A stretch of DNA of 64,000 nucleotides, taken from the NCBI RefSeq assembly GCF_963528755.1, contig NZ_CAURXA010000005.1, positions 1-64,000 on the forward strand. The letters run 5' to 3'. The notes under the pieces were generated by a model, which saw nothing but the letters and a program-made list of their open reading frames with translations, was not told where the DNA came from and searched no databases. This DNA is from Selenomonas sp963528755 (GTDB lineage Bacteria; Bacillota; Negativicutes; Selenomonadales; Selenomonadaceae). Both the position numbers and the translations under genes were made by a program. Below, piece by piece: positions 1-7,652 of this stretch (position 1 is the first letter of the stretch; each line of letters begins with the position of its first letter).

Positions 1-55
1 TACGTCGAAAGTACTTGGTTGGAGACGACCTGGGAGGATAGAAAGCTGCTGGTTC
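1..55 (+). rRNA. rrf: 5S ribosomal RNA, 3' part
   Basis: The window opens inside a 5S rRNA. The stretch with GAAAGTACTTGGTTGGAGAC followed by CCTGGGAGGATAG is the conserved loop D/E and 3' arm of Firmicutes 5S rRNA, close to the Negativicutes form as I recall it. The 5' half lies outside the window, so an rRNA operon ends here. The exact 3' end is estimated at about 55. Confidence 0.85.
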
Positions 56-60
56 TGACG

Positions 61-82
61 TGCCACCGCTTTTGCGGTGGCA
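61..82 (+). other. 9-bp perfect hairpin after 5S rRNA
   Basis: TGCCACCGC and GCGGTGGCA form a perfect 9-bp stem with a TTTT loop. No T-run follows, so this is more likely an RNA-processing signal or a remnant terminator between 5S and the tRNAs than an efficient terminator. Confidence 0.5.
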
Positions 83-90
83 TACCTTAT

Positions 91-167
91 GGCGGCTGTG
101 GTGAAGTGGTTAACACACTGGATTGTGGCTCCAGCATTCGTGGGTTCGAGCCCCACCAGTCGCCCCA
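91..167 (+). tRNA. tRNA-His (GTG)
   Basis: A full cloverleaf with anticodon GTG in the loop TTGTGGC. The acceptor arm GGCGGCT pairs with AGTCGCC and so includes the extra 5' G that is diagnostic of tRNA-His. The T-arm is GTGGGTTCGAGCCCCAC. CCA is encoded at 165-167. It lies just downstream of 5S rRNA and is probably cotranscribed with it. Confidence 0.96.
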
Positions 168-171
168 TCTT

Positions 172-247
172 AGGGGTATAGCTCAACTGGTAGAGCAACG
201 GTCTCCAAAACCGTAGGTTGTGAGTTCAAGTCTTACTGCCCCTGCCA
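172..247 (+). tRNA. tRNA-Trp (CCA)
   Basis: The acceptor AGGGGTA (172-178) pairs with TGCCCCT (237-243), followed by discriminator G and encoded CCA. The anticodon stem ACGGT/ACCGT encloses the loop CTCCAAA, giving anticodon CCA. It lies four bases after tRNA-His and ahead of a terminator. Confidence 0.96.
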
Positions 248-259
248 TTGTCATATTGG

Positions 260-291
260 CCTCATTTCTTGGAAATGAGGTTTTTGTTTTT
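260..291 (+). terminator. Rho-independent terminator after rRNA/tRNA operon
   Basis: The stem CCTCATTT/AAATGAGG with a short loop is followed directly by TTTTTGTTTTT. It closes the 5S/tRNA-His/tRNA-Trp transcript. Confidence 0.9.
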
Positions 292-357
292 AATCAGAAT
301 GTAAGTCGTGGAGCACGGGAAGACTAAGGAGATCATGTAGCTTACGGAAAATTTCGG

Positions 358-386
358 TTGACAAGGCGGCATGGGTCTGTTATTAT
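358..386 (+). promoter_or_regulatory. Sigma-70-type promoter for tRNA-Ser
   Basis: TTGACA (358-363), a 17-bp spacer and TATTAT (381-386) form a near-consensus vegetative promoter about 60 bp upstream of tRNA-Ser. The tRNA is therefore probably transcribed separately from the rRNA operon. Confidence 0.8.
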
Positions 387-444
387 ATCTTATGTCGCTA
401 GCTTGCGGACAGATTTTTCTGTAGCTTGCGCACCAATCGCATAC

Positions 445-535
445 GGAGTGGTACTCAAGAGGCTGAAGAGGACGGTTTGCTAAATCGTTAGTGTGGGCAA
501 CTGCAGCGGAGGTTCGAATCCTCTCCACTCCGCCA
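445..535 (+). tRNA. tRNA-Ser (GCT)
   Basis: A class II tRNA with a long variable arm. The acceptor GGAGTGG (445-451) pairs with CCACTCC (525-531), with discriminator G and encoded CCA. The anticodon stem ACGGT/ATCGT encloses the loop TTGCTAA, giving anticodon GCT. Confidence 0.95.
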
Positions 536-546
536 TTTGAAAATAT

Positions 547-575
547 AACCGCCGATTTCGTTCGGCGGTTTTTTT
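547..575 (+). terminator. Terminator after tRNA-Ser
   Basis: The 9-bp stem AACCGCCGA/TCGGCGGTT is followed by TTTTT. It ends the tRNA-Ser transcript and faces the convergent DUF4127 gene. Confidence 0.88.
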
Positions 576-622
576 ATGTTCGTAGGCTTTGACGTCTCAT
601 GCAGAATTGTTCCCTTGAATCG

Positions 623-2296
623 TCACTGCACGGCTGTGAAGGGTGTCGTTTCCAAATAGATCTCGAAGGTGCGTGGCCATGGGAAGCTCATGTCGGCTTG
701 GAGGTCGTAGACGGCGAGTTCGGCGCTATCCCCGCCGGGCAGATGGACGCGGAAGGGGCGGCGGCACGCCTTTGTGCTCTTGAAGGTCTGTAGGCGATCG
801 TCTATCGCTTTTCGGAGCATCGCGGTCGCCGCGAGATAGTCGTGTTCTAGGTCGAGGTCGTAGACGTTTTTTGTACCGTTTTTCTTGAGGTTTGTATTGA
901 CGAGAGTGATGACGTCTTTGAGGTAGAAATAGTCTTCTAAGAAACGATTGTTGAGCAGCTTGAGATTCGCAGCGTGAAGTGCGAGAACTTCCTCTCGCGT
1001 CGCCGCCTTTTCGCGTGCAGCGGTAAAAATCGCTGCCTGCGAGAGAGCCGTGCCGATGGAGTTGCTCGCCGTGTTCCATCCGGCATAAGAGCGAAGCCCT
1101 TCGACGGGAGCGCCGCGCCCGATCAGGAGCGGCAGCAGCGTCTCCTCGGCTGCGAAGTGGCGGCTGAGGTCTACGAGAGCGACGGGCGTGTCCGAGGCAA
1201 GATATCTTTCGATGCGCTCGACGCTTTTTCGACGCGAGGAGAGGTTTTCTTCCGAGCCTGCGCTGATGAAGAGTACGAAGTCGGCGCTCGCGGCGGAAGC
1301 TGTGCATTCGCCGCCGAAAACAGCGATTTTTTCCCGCGCGGTTTCGCGCAGGGAAATCGCCATGAAGGGTAGAATTTCGTCGGGCGTTGATTCGTCATTC
1401 CAATCGAGGAAGATCTGCGGCCGGTGACCGTTTTTTGCGACGGAGATGGCAGTGAGAAGCGTCAGAGCGAGTTCGTCGGCACCGTGGACGATGGCGGCTT
1501 TTTCCTTTGGAATTTGTTCTTCGATGAGACAAGCCTGCAGATGGCGCTTCTCGATGTTGGGGATGCTGTACTTTTCGCCGTCGTCCTGTCCGATGAGGAG
1601 TCGTTCCAGTGTTCCTTCCTTGACAAGTTCGATGAGAGCACGAGAGAGACGTTCGTTTTGCTCGAAGAGCGCGAGGTACTGCGCGAGACTTGCGGGGTTG
1701 ATCTTCTCTTCCAGTTCCTGCATCTTCGCCGCATCCTCGGGGTTGCCGCAGAGCGCATAGCGATCGGCGAGGCGCGAGTAAGCGAGGAGGTATTTGTTGT
1801 CGTAATAGTCGTCGATGCTTGCGGGTGGAATCATACGCGGCAGGATGGAGAAGGCATAGATGGGAACCGTCGGATGCGCGGCATGCAGTTCGCGCAGATA
1901 GGCGATGAAGGCCTCGATTTCGTCGGGCGATTTGTCCGCCTCGCGTGCTGCGAGCAAACCGCCGTAGAGAAGCTGGTCGATGGAGATGACGGCGGCGTCG
2001 CTCTGCGCCAGATTTTCACGCAGCCACTTCTGCGCCTCCTTCGTTTGGCCCGGCATCGTGTAGTAGTCCTGCATCTCGTAGGGCAGGGCGGCAATCTCTG
2101 TTCCTGCGACATCGGCGGTGTCGAGCACGAGTTGGCGGCACGGCGGTCTGCCGTCGAGCGGCACGAGCACGATGCGTCCCGTTTTTTCGCGCACGGCGTT
2201 GAGCGGTGTGCCGTCGTAAGAAGGGCGCAGGAAAGTGTAGAAGAGCGCGAGGACGCAGAGCGCGAGGACGGCGAGATACAGCAGTCGCTTTTTCAA
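623..2296 (-). CDS. DUF4127 family protein, membrane-anchored
   Basis: A 557-residue protein with an N-terminal hydrophobic segment (about residues 4-24) that should act as a signal anchor or uncleaved signal. The body is presumably extracytoplasmic. The motif VPLDGRPPCRQ near residue 45 and the overall length match DUF4127, a family of unknown function common in Firmicutes. The start is TTG, preceded by AGGAGGAAC at a good distance. A -10-like TATAAT lies on the minus strand at 2335-2330. The gene is transcribed alone, divergent from rsmD and convergent with tRNA-Ser. No catalytic residues can be named with confidence. Confidence 0.8.
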   Translation of the reverse strand: MKKRLLYLAVLALCVLALFYTFLRPSYDGTPLNAVREKTGRIVLVPLDGRPPCRQLVLDTADVAGTEIAALPYEMQDYYTMPGQTKEAQKWLRENLAQSDAAVISIDQLLYGGLLAAREADKSPDEIEAFIAYLRELHAAHPTVPIYAFSILPRMIPPASIDDYYDNKYLLAYSRLADRYALCGNPEDAAKMQELEEKINPASLAQYLALFEQNERLSRALIELVKEGTLERLLIGQDDGEKYSIPNIEKRHLQACLIEEQIPKEKAAIVHGADELALTLLTAISVAKNGHRPQIFLDWNDESTPDEILPFMAISLRETAREKIAVFGGECTASAASADFVLFISAGSEENLSSRRKSVERIERYLASDTPVALVDLSRHFAAEETLLPLLIGRGAPVEGLRSYAGWNTASNSIGTALSQAAIFTAAREKAATREEVLALHAANLKLLNNRFLEDYFYLKDVITLVNTNLKKNGTKNVYDLDLEHDYLAATAMLRKAIDDRLQTFKSTKACRRPFRVHLPGGDSAELAVYDLQADMSFPWPRTFEIYLETTPFTAVQ

Positions 2297-2346
2297 GGAA
2301 GTTCCTCCTAAACAAGTCGATTTTTCAATATTATAGCATAGCGCGG

Positions 2347-2375
2347 TTCACGAAACGAAAAAAATATGATAAAAT
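2347..2375 (+). promoter_or_regulatory. Probable promoter for rsmD-coaD
   Basis: TTCACG (2347-2352), a 17-bp spacer and TAAAAT (2370-2375) lie 33 bp before rsmD in an AT-rich divergent intergenic region. The -10 fit is good and the -35 is moderate. Confidence 0.5.
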
Positions 2376-2408
2376 ATGAAAGGTTATCCTTGATTTTGAG
2401 GTGAGATT

Positions 2409-2984
2409 ATGCGTATCATCACGGGTACGGCGCGTGGCTGCCGCTTGAAGACGCCCAAGGGCGAGGCGACACGGCCGACAGCTGACCGCATCAAGGAATC
2501 GCTTTTCAATATCCTCGGTCGGCGTGTCGAGGCGGCGCATGTGCTTGATCTCTTTGCGGGAACGGGGGCGCTTGGCCTGGAGGCTTTGAGCCGCGGCGCG
2601 GCGTCGGCACTCTTTGTCGATGAGAGGACGGCTTCTCTGATCGAGGAGAATGCCGCTAAGACGCGGCTTTTGGAGCGCACTGAGGTCGTGCGCTCCGACG
2701 CTCTGCGCATCTTGACGCGCCTCGGCAGCGCAGGGCGTTCCTTCAACTTGATTTTCTGCGATCCGCCATACCGGCAGGGGCTTTGGGAGAAGGTTCTTTC
2801 CTCTGTGGATAGAGAAGGACTGCTCGCGCCCGGCGGCTGTATGATCGTGGAGCACGGCGCGGAGGAAGAAGCACTTCCAGCGCTCGAAAACCTTCGCTGC
2901 GTGCGTGAGGAGAGGTATGGAAAGACGACGCGACTGCGCTTTTTTTGCGTGGCCGGCGAAGATCGAGGAGGCGAGTCTCGATGA
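2409..2984 (+). CDS. rsmD: 16S rRNA (guanine(966)-N2)-methyltransferase RsmD
   Basis: A 191-residue SAM-dependent methyltransferase of the size typical for RsmD, which modifies G966 of 16S rRNA in the 30S subunit. The N-terminus MRIITGTARG and the following RPTADRIKESLFNIL are characteristic of the family. The SAM-binding loop is DLFAGTGALG (47-56) and the catalytic motif is DPPY (118-121). The start follows GAGGTGAG. The stop overlaps the coaD start as ATGA, so the two are translationally coupled, an arrangement common in Firmicutes. Confidence 0.93.
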   Translation: MRIITGTARGCRLKTPKGEATRPTADRIKESLFNILGRRVEAAHVLDLFAGTGALGLEALSRGAASALFVDERTASLIEENAAKTRLLERTEVVRSDALRILTRLGSAGRSFNLIFCDPPYRQGLWEKVLSSVDREGLLAPGGCMIVEHGAEEEALPALENLRCVREERYGKTTRLRFFCVAGEDRGGESR

Positions 2985-3469
2985 TCAAGGCTGTATGCTC
3001 GGGGAGTTTTGATCCTGTGACGAATGGTCATGTCGATATTTTCGAGCGAGCGAGCCGCATGTTTGATGAGCTTATCGTGGGTGTTTTCCACAACATCCGA
3101 AAGACGCCGTTCTTCACGGTGGAGGAGCGTTTGGAACTTCTGGCAGAGGCGACGCGCCATATCCCGAACCTGCGCGTCGGCGCATTTGAAGGGTTGTTGC
3201 CCGAATACATGCGCGAGGTAGGAGCGACCGTCATCGTGCGCGGCCTGCGTTCCGTCACGGACTATGAGTATGAGCAGAAGCAAGAGCAGATGCTCAAGTA
3301 CATCGCGCCTGACATCGAGACGGTGTTTTTGCTCACGGATCCGCGCTATTCCTTCGTCAGTTCCTCGGGTGTGCGGGAAATTGCAAATTTTCACGGGCGA
3401 GTGACAGGACTTGTACCCGAGTGTGTAGAATTAGCTATAAATAGACGTTTTGAAGATGAAGCTCATTGA
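2981..3469 (+). CDS. coaD: Phosphopantetheine adenylyltransferase CoaD
   Basis: Catalyses the penultimate step of coenzyme A synthesis, transferring AMP from ATP to 4'-phosphopantetheine. The 162-residue length is normal. The nucleotidyltransferase motif reads GSFDPVTNGH (residues 8-17, TxGH type), with the substrate-binding RGLR near 86-89 and the C-terminal ATP motif SFVSSSGVRE standing for the family ISSTxVR. The ATG at 2981 is preferred over upstream starts because it follows GAGGAG and overlaps the rsmD stop. Confidence 0.95.
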   Translation: MIKAVCSGSFDPVTNGHVDIFERASRMFDELIVGVFHNIRKTPFFTVEERLELLAEATRHIPNLRVGAFEGLLPEYMREVGATVIVRGLRSVTDYEYEQKQEQMLKYIAPDIETVFLLTDPRYSFVSSSGVREIANFHGRVTGLVPECVELAINRRFEDEAH

Positions 3470-3520
3470 AGGAAGATGTTTCCTCATATCAATATTCTTG
3501 AAAAGAAGGCGGGCAGAATT

Positions 3521-4006
3521 ATGGCTGTAAAAAATATTTTGGATTCCATAGAAAATCTTGTTGTCGAGTCGAGGCGCATGCCTTTGATGAACAAGAGCCT
3601 CATCGACGAGACGGATCTTATCCACCTCGTCGACGAGCTGCGCCGCGAATTGCCCTTGGAACTGCAGAAGGCGGAGCGGGTCATGCAGGAGCGTCAGGAG
3701 ATCCTCGACCGTGCGAACGACGAAGCTGCGGCACTCATCGAGAAGGCGAAGAAGTACGCGGCGGAGCTTGTCGACAAGAACGAGATCGTCATGCAGGCAG
3801 AAGAGAAGGCCAAGGCGATCATGCAGCAGACGAAGGAGCAGGAGCGCGAGATCATGGAAAAGACCATGGCGAATGCAAAGCAGCTCAGGGACGATGCCGA
3901 CCAATATGCGAACCAGGTCTTTGACCATCTGATCGGCAACCTCGGCAACGCGCTGCAGGTCGTGCAGCAGGCAAAGGACGATCTGAATCACGGTCCCAGG
4001 GGCTGA
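3521..4006 (+). CDS. Coiled-coil protein of unknown function downstream of coaD
   Basis: A 161-residue, highly charged, mostly alpha-helical protein without signal or membrane segment. Residues about 45-125 are rich in Glu/Lys/Gln/Ala and should form a long coiled coil similar in composition to the F-type ATPase b subunit or DivIVA-like stalks. The ATG at 3521 is preferred to an in-frame ATG at 3476 because the product then begins MAVKNILDSIE. The gene lies 51 bp after coaD and ahead of a terminator. A structural or scaffolding role is only a guess. Confidence 0.7.
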   Translation: MAVKNILDSIENLVVESRRMPLMNKSLIDETDLIHLVDELRRELPLELQKAERVMQERQEILDRANDEAAALIEKAKKYAAELVDKNEIVMQAEEKAKAIMQQTKEQEREIMEKTMANAKQLRDDADQYANQVFDHLIGNLGNALQVVQQAKDDLNHGPRG

Positions 4007-4018
4007 TGAACGGAGAAG

Positions 4019-4046
4019 AAGGCGCTGTGCAAGGCAGCGCCTTTTG
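4019..4046 (+). terminator. Terminator after the coaD operon
   Basis: The stem GGCGCTG/CAGCGCC (4021-4041) is followed by TTTTGT. It separates the rsmD-coaD-coiled-coil operon from the lar genes. Confidence 0.75.
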
Positions 4047-4091
4047 TCTATGTGACGGAGAGAAGCCGCAGCTTTTCCTGCGAGGCCTTCT

Positions 4092-4793
4092 GTGCAGGAA
4101 AATCCATGGGATGAGGTGAGATTTGTGGAGCAGAAGGAATTGGGCTTTGCCGCCGTCGATACGGGACGCGAGAAACGTCAAGGATTTGCTGAGGTCGTCT
4201 ATGGCGCGGGCAAGACGGCGCAGCAGATCGCCGAGATTTTGAAGACGTTGCTCGCCGAGAGCGAGGGCAACGTCATGGCGACGCGCGTTGACGCACAAAA
4301 GGCGCGAGCGGTTCTTGCCGCCTTGCCTGAGGCGCACTACGACGAGGTTTCGCGCATCGTTTATGTCGAGCGCAAGGCGCGATGCGAGGATGCGGCGCAC
4401 CGCATCCTCGTCCTCACGGCGGGCACGAGCGACATCCCCGTCGCCGAGGAAGCGGCGCTGACGGCAAGGCTCATGGGAAACGACGTCAGAACGATCTACG
4501 ACGTTGGCGTCGCGGGCATCCATCGCCTGCTCGCCCACAAGGAAGAACTTATGTCGGCGAACGTCGTCATTGTTGTCGCCGGCATGGAGGGGGCGCTCGC
4601 GAGCGTCGTCGGCGGCCTCGTCGCGCGTCCCGTCATCGCCGTGCCGACGAGCGTGGGTTACGGCGCATCGTTTCACGGGTTGACGGCGCTTCTTTCCATG
4701 CTCAATTCGTGTGCGACAGGTGTCGCCGTCGTGAACATCGACAACGGCTTCGGTGCGGGCGCGATGGCGAGCCGCATCAATCAGACGAGGTGA
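4092..4793 (+). CDS. larB: LarB, pyridinium-3,5-biscarboxylic acid mononucleotide synthase
   Basis: Carries out the first step of nickel-pincer nucleotide (NPN) synthesis: carboxylation of nicotinic acid adenine dinucleotide and release of AMP. The body matches the family from ELGFAAVDTGREKRQGFAEVV onward. It has the AIR-carboxylase-like C-terminal half, seen in TAGTSDIPVAEEA, GVAGIHR and PTSVGYGASFHG. The usual N-terminal helix of about 25-30 residues is missing, since an in-frame stop lies at 4053. Two starts are possible: GTG 4092 (after GAGG) and GTG 4125, which has the better ribosome site GAGGTGAG. The product is 233 or 222 residues. Three bases separate the stop from larC. Confidence 0.88.
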   Translation: MQENPWDEVRFVEQKELGFAAVDTGREKRQGFAEVVYGAGKTAQQIAEILKTLLAESEGNVMATRVDAQKARAVLAALPEAHYDEVSRIVYVERKARCEDAAHRILVLTAGTSDIPVAEEAALTARLMGNDVRTIYDVGVAGIHRLLAHKEELMSANVVIVVAGMEGALASVVGGLVARPVIAVPTSVGYGASFHGLTALLSMLNSCATGVAVVNIDNGFGAGAMASRINQTR

Positions 4794-4796
4794 AAT

Positions 4797-6095
4797 ATGA
4801 GAGCGATATATTTGGACTGTTTTTCAGGACTGAGCGGCAACATGCTGCTCGGCGCGTTCCTTGCGGCGGGCATGCCGCTGGAAACGCTGGAAGTCGAGCT
4901 GCGCCGCCTGCCGATGGCGGAAGAGTTTCGTTTGAAGGTTAGTTCCGTGAAGAAGAATGGCATCGCCGCAACGTATGTCGACGTCGAGCTTTTGGGTGCA
5001 ACGCATGGGCATTGCTGCGAGCATGGGGAAGGACACGACCATGCGCATGAACATAGCTGCGAGCATGACCACGGACATGCAAATGAAGGAGCTGTGCCTG
5101 CACATGAACATAGTCACGAGTATCACCATCGTACGATGCATGATGTGCGCACAATCTTGGAGCGCTCGTCGCTTTCTGCGGAAGTCAAGGAGATGAGCCT
5201 CAAGATCTTCGGCGTTCTCGCGCAGGCGGAGGGCAAGGTGCATGGTGTGAGGCCAGAGGACGTGCATTTCCACGAGGTCGGTGCTGTCGATTCCATCGTC
5301 GACATCGTGGGAACAGCGATCTGCCTCGACTATCTTGAAATCGAGAAAATTTTCGTTTCCCGCGTGAATACGGGAAGCGGCACCGTGCATACGCAGCACG
5401 GACGGATGATGGTGCCCGCGCCCGCGACGGCGGAGCTGCTGCGGCTTTTCCCCACCTATCATGAAGGTGCGGCGAAGGAGTTGACAACGCCGACGGGTGC
5501 CGCCGTCCTCGCCGCACTCGCCGAGTTCTCCGACCATGTGCCCACAGATCTTCTGACGGAGTGCATCGCCTACGGTGCTGGCACGTGGGATCTCGAACTT
5601 CCGAACGTCGTGCGGCTCTATATCGGCGAGTGCAAGGGCGGCGGCAAGCGCGATCTCTCGCTCATCGAGACGAACATCGACGACATGGACGCGCAGCTCT
5701 TCGGCTATGTGAGCGAGCGCCTCTTCGCCCTCGGTGCGCTCGATGTATGGACGACGCCCATCTACATGAAGAAAAACCGCCCAGCGCACATGCTGTCTGT
5801 TCTCGTGGAGGAGGACAAGAAGGCGCAGTGCCTTTCTCTGCTCTTTTCCGAGACGACGAGCATTGGCATGCGCGTGCTACACGTCGATGAGCGCGTCGAG
5901 GCTGTGCGCCATACAGCGCTCGTTGATACGCTGCACGGCAAGGTGCGCTGCAAGGTCAGCGCCTACGGCGGCAAGATCGTTTCGCTCTCGCCCGAGTATG
6001 ACGACTGCCGCGAGATTGCTGTGCGTGAGGGCATTCCGCTGAAGCGCGTGCGCCAAGAAGCGCTCGATGATCTGCGCGAGCGGCTTGGTGAATGA
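4797..6095 (+). CDS. larC: LarC, nickel-inserting pyridinium-bisthiocarboxylate mononucleotide cyclometallase
   Basis: Inserts nickel into the thiolated pyridinium nucleotide in a CTP-dependent reaction, the last step of NPN cofactor synthesis. It is a single uninterrupted 432-residue frame. The N-terminus IYLDCFSGLSGNMLLGA is typical. A His/Cys/Asp/Glu-rich loop at about residues 69-112 is a plausible nickel-binding or storage segment. The C-terminal part has ETNIDDMDAQ and YMKKNRPAHM. In Lactiplantibacillus plantarum larC is split and joined by ribosomal frameshifting; here it is not. The stop overlaps the larE start. Confidence 0.94.
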   Translation: MRAIYLDCFSGLSGNMLLGAFLAAGMPLETLEVELRRLPMAEEFRLKVSSVKKNGIAATYVDVELLGATHGHCCEHGEGHDHAHEHSCEHDHGHANEGAVPAHEHSHEYHHRTMHDVRTILERSSLSAEVKEMSLKIFGVLAQAEGKVHGVRPEDVHFHEVGAVDSIVDIVGTAICLDYLEIEKIFVSRVNTGSGTVHTQHGRMMVPAPATAELLRLFPTYHEGAAKELTTPTGAAVLAALAEFSDHVPTDLLTECIAYGAGTWDLELPNVVRLYIGECKGGGKRDLSLIETNIDDMDAQLFGYVSERLFALGALDVWTTPIYMKKNRPAHMLSVLVEEDKKAQCLSLLFSETTSIGMRVLHVDERVEAVRHTALVDTLHGKVRCKVSAYGGKIVSLSPEYDDCREIAVREGIPLKRVRQEALDDLRERLGE

Positions 6096-6910
6096 TGGAA
6101 AAGGAAAAAGAGGAAACACTCTTCTCCCTTCTGCAGTCCTACGGCTCGGCCGTCGTCGCCCTGTCGGGCGGCGTCGACAGCGCCGTCCTGCTCGTGGCGG
6201 CGGTGCGCACGCTCGGCGCGGCGCATGTCGCCGCCGCTACCGCTGCATCCGAGCTTTTGGCCGAGAGAGAGCTAGAGGACGCGAAGCGCTGCGCGGCTCT
6301 TGCAGACGTTCCCCTGACGATTTTGCCGGCAGACGACCTCGCCTCATCCGACGTCGTAAGGAACGACGAACGTCGCTGTTACTACTGCAAGAAGCGCCGC
6401 TTTGAAATGTTGGTCGCTTGGGCGAAAGAACATGGCTTCCGACGCGTTCTTGATGGCACGAACTCTGACGATGCGGGAGACTATCGCCCAGGACTTGCCG
6501 CGATTGAAGAGCTTGCTCCTTTCGTCGCCTCGCCCTTGAAGGAAGCGCGGTGGACGAAGCGCGATATACGCGAAGCGGCGAAAGCGTGGGGCGTCCCCGT
6601 ATGGTCGAAGCCTAGCGCCGCTTGTCTAGCCTCGCGCATCGAGTACGGCATCGAATTGACGAAGGAGCGCCTTCGTGCGGTGGAAGTCGCAGAAAATGCC
6701 CTGCGCCGTTACATCCATGGTCAGCTTCGCGTGCGCTGTCACGGCAGACTCGCACGCATCGAGGTCGAGCCGGCGGAGTTCGATGTTTTCTGGCAGCATC
6801 GGGAAGAGATGGAAGATGCCGTGCGGTCGGCAGGCTTCACCTATGTGACGCTCGATCTTCGTGGCTACCGCATGGGCAGTCAGAATGAAGGTCTGGATAT
6901 GGATTCGTAG
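6092..6910 (+). CDS. larE: LarE, ATP-dependent sulfur transferase for NPN cofactor
   Basis: Adenylates the carboxylates of the LarB product and replaces them with thiocarboxylates. The ATP-pyrophosphatase P-loop SGGVDS is at residues 25-30. Cys178 in PSAACLASRI lies where the sacrificial cysteine (Cys176) sits in the lactobacillar enzyme. A CxxC pair (Cys96, Cys99) gives three cysteines, the set associated with LarE variants that use a [4Fe-4S] cluster instead of sacrificing a cysteine; that assignment is inferred. The gene is 272 residues long and overlaps larC by four bases. A terminator follows. Confidence 0.92.
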   Translation: MMEKEKEETLFSLLQSYGSAVVALSGGVDSAVLLVAAVRTLGAAHVAAATAASELLAERELEDAKRCAALADVPLTILPADDLASSDVVRNDERRCYYCKKRRFEMLVAWAKEHGFRRVLDGTNSDDAGDYRPGLAAIEELAPFVASPLKEARWTKRDIREAAKAWGVPVWSKPSAACLASRIEYGIELTKERLRAVEVAENALRRYIHGQLRVRCHGRLARIEVEPAEFDVFWQHREEMEDAVRSAGFTYVTLDLRGYRMGSQNEGLDMDS

Positions 6911-6915
6911 AAGAT

Positions 6916-6963
6916 GCACCGCGCCTAGAGGAGATGAGTCGCCTCTTCGGCGTGGTGTTTTTC
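6916..6963 (+). terminator. Terminator after larE
   Basis: A long branched hairpin (outer arms CACCGCGCC/GGCGTGGTG with one G-T pair, inner AGAGG/CCTCT) is followed by TTTTTC. It ends the larBCE transcript. Confidence 0.72.
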
Positions 6964-6997
6964 ATTTATGAGAGGACGCTCATTGCCTAATATATGA

Positions 6998-7003
6998 TAT
7001 AAT
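6998..7003 (+). promoter_or_regulatory. Putative -10 element before small secreted protein
   Basis: TATAAT lies 74 bp before the start at 7078. No good -35 is visible at the expected distance. Confidence 0.35.
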
Positions 7004-7077
7004 GAGAACAGGCATCCGGTGTTCTAGAGGAGTTGGCGCACGGGTTGATTTTAAAATTTTCAAAGGAGGGAATCATT

Positions 7078-7452
7078 ATGAAACTGAAGAAAGTACTTTC
7101 CGTGGCGTTTGCTATGTTGTTACTCTCGTCCAGCCTCTGTTTCGCCTCCGTGGAGCGCTATTCGATCAGTGAGAGTGTCATGAAGACGAAATGCACCGAT
7201 CAGGCGCGCTCCTCTGTCTACGTGAAGAATGGCAGCAGCTACACCGAATATTGGTGCACTCGCTTGGGTCCGCCTGCGGCTCATGAAATTGCTGAGGAAC
7301 TGAGCAACGGCGTGGAAGTGTACACGCCGAACAAAGTCATCTACAGCACTTGGAAATCCATGGGCGCCGTGCGCGATTTGGGCAGTATGCGTGTTCCCGG
7401 AGTTGATGTCTACCATTTCATTTTCACAGCGCCCAACGCTCTACCCAAATGA
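7078..7452 (+). CDS. Small secreted protein of unknown function
   Basis: A 124-residue protein with a clear Sec signal peptide: a KLKK n-region, a hydrophobic core, and a likely cut after CFA near residue 23. The mature part of about 100 residues has two cysteines (in MKTKCTD and EYWCTR) that could form a disulfide, and ends in FIFTAPNALPK. No family is recognised. The ATG at 7078 is chosen because AAAGGAGGG lies just upstream and the signal peptide begins there. The gene stands alone between two terminators. Confidence 0.72.
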   Translation: MKLKKVLSVAFAMLLLSSSLCFASVERYSISESVMKTKCTDQARSSVYVKNGSSYTEYWCTRLGPPAAHEIAEELSNGVEVYTPNKVIYSTWKSMGAVRDLGSMRVPGVDVYHFIFTAPNALPK

Positions 7453-7507
7453 GTACAGCATGTACATCGACCATAGGATGCCAACAGAATACTATTGATG
7501 AAAGCAA

Positions 7508-7557
7508 GAGAATCCCCTGTTTGGGCTGTGTGCCAAAGGCAGGGGATTCTCTCTTTT
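7508..7557 (+). terminator. Strong terminator after small secreted gene
   Basis: The perfect 12-bp stem GAGAATCCCCTG/CAGGGGATTCTC is followed by TCTTTT. It lies just before the IS3-family insertion. Confidence 0.85.
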
Positions 7558-7652
7558 CATCGCCAGTGCTTTAATCTAGACACAGCAGTAAATTGGACTG
7601 ATCCCTGCTAAGCGGACAAGAAAATAAACCACTGTCGTAGAATTACGCTGAT

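Noticed and set aside
1424..2311. Long plus-strand reading frame opposite the DUF4127 gene
   Set aside because: It is the complementary shadow of a gene with a good start, ribosome site and family motif; its translation is cysteine- and arginine-rich without motifs.
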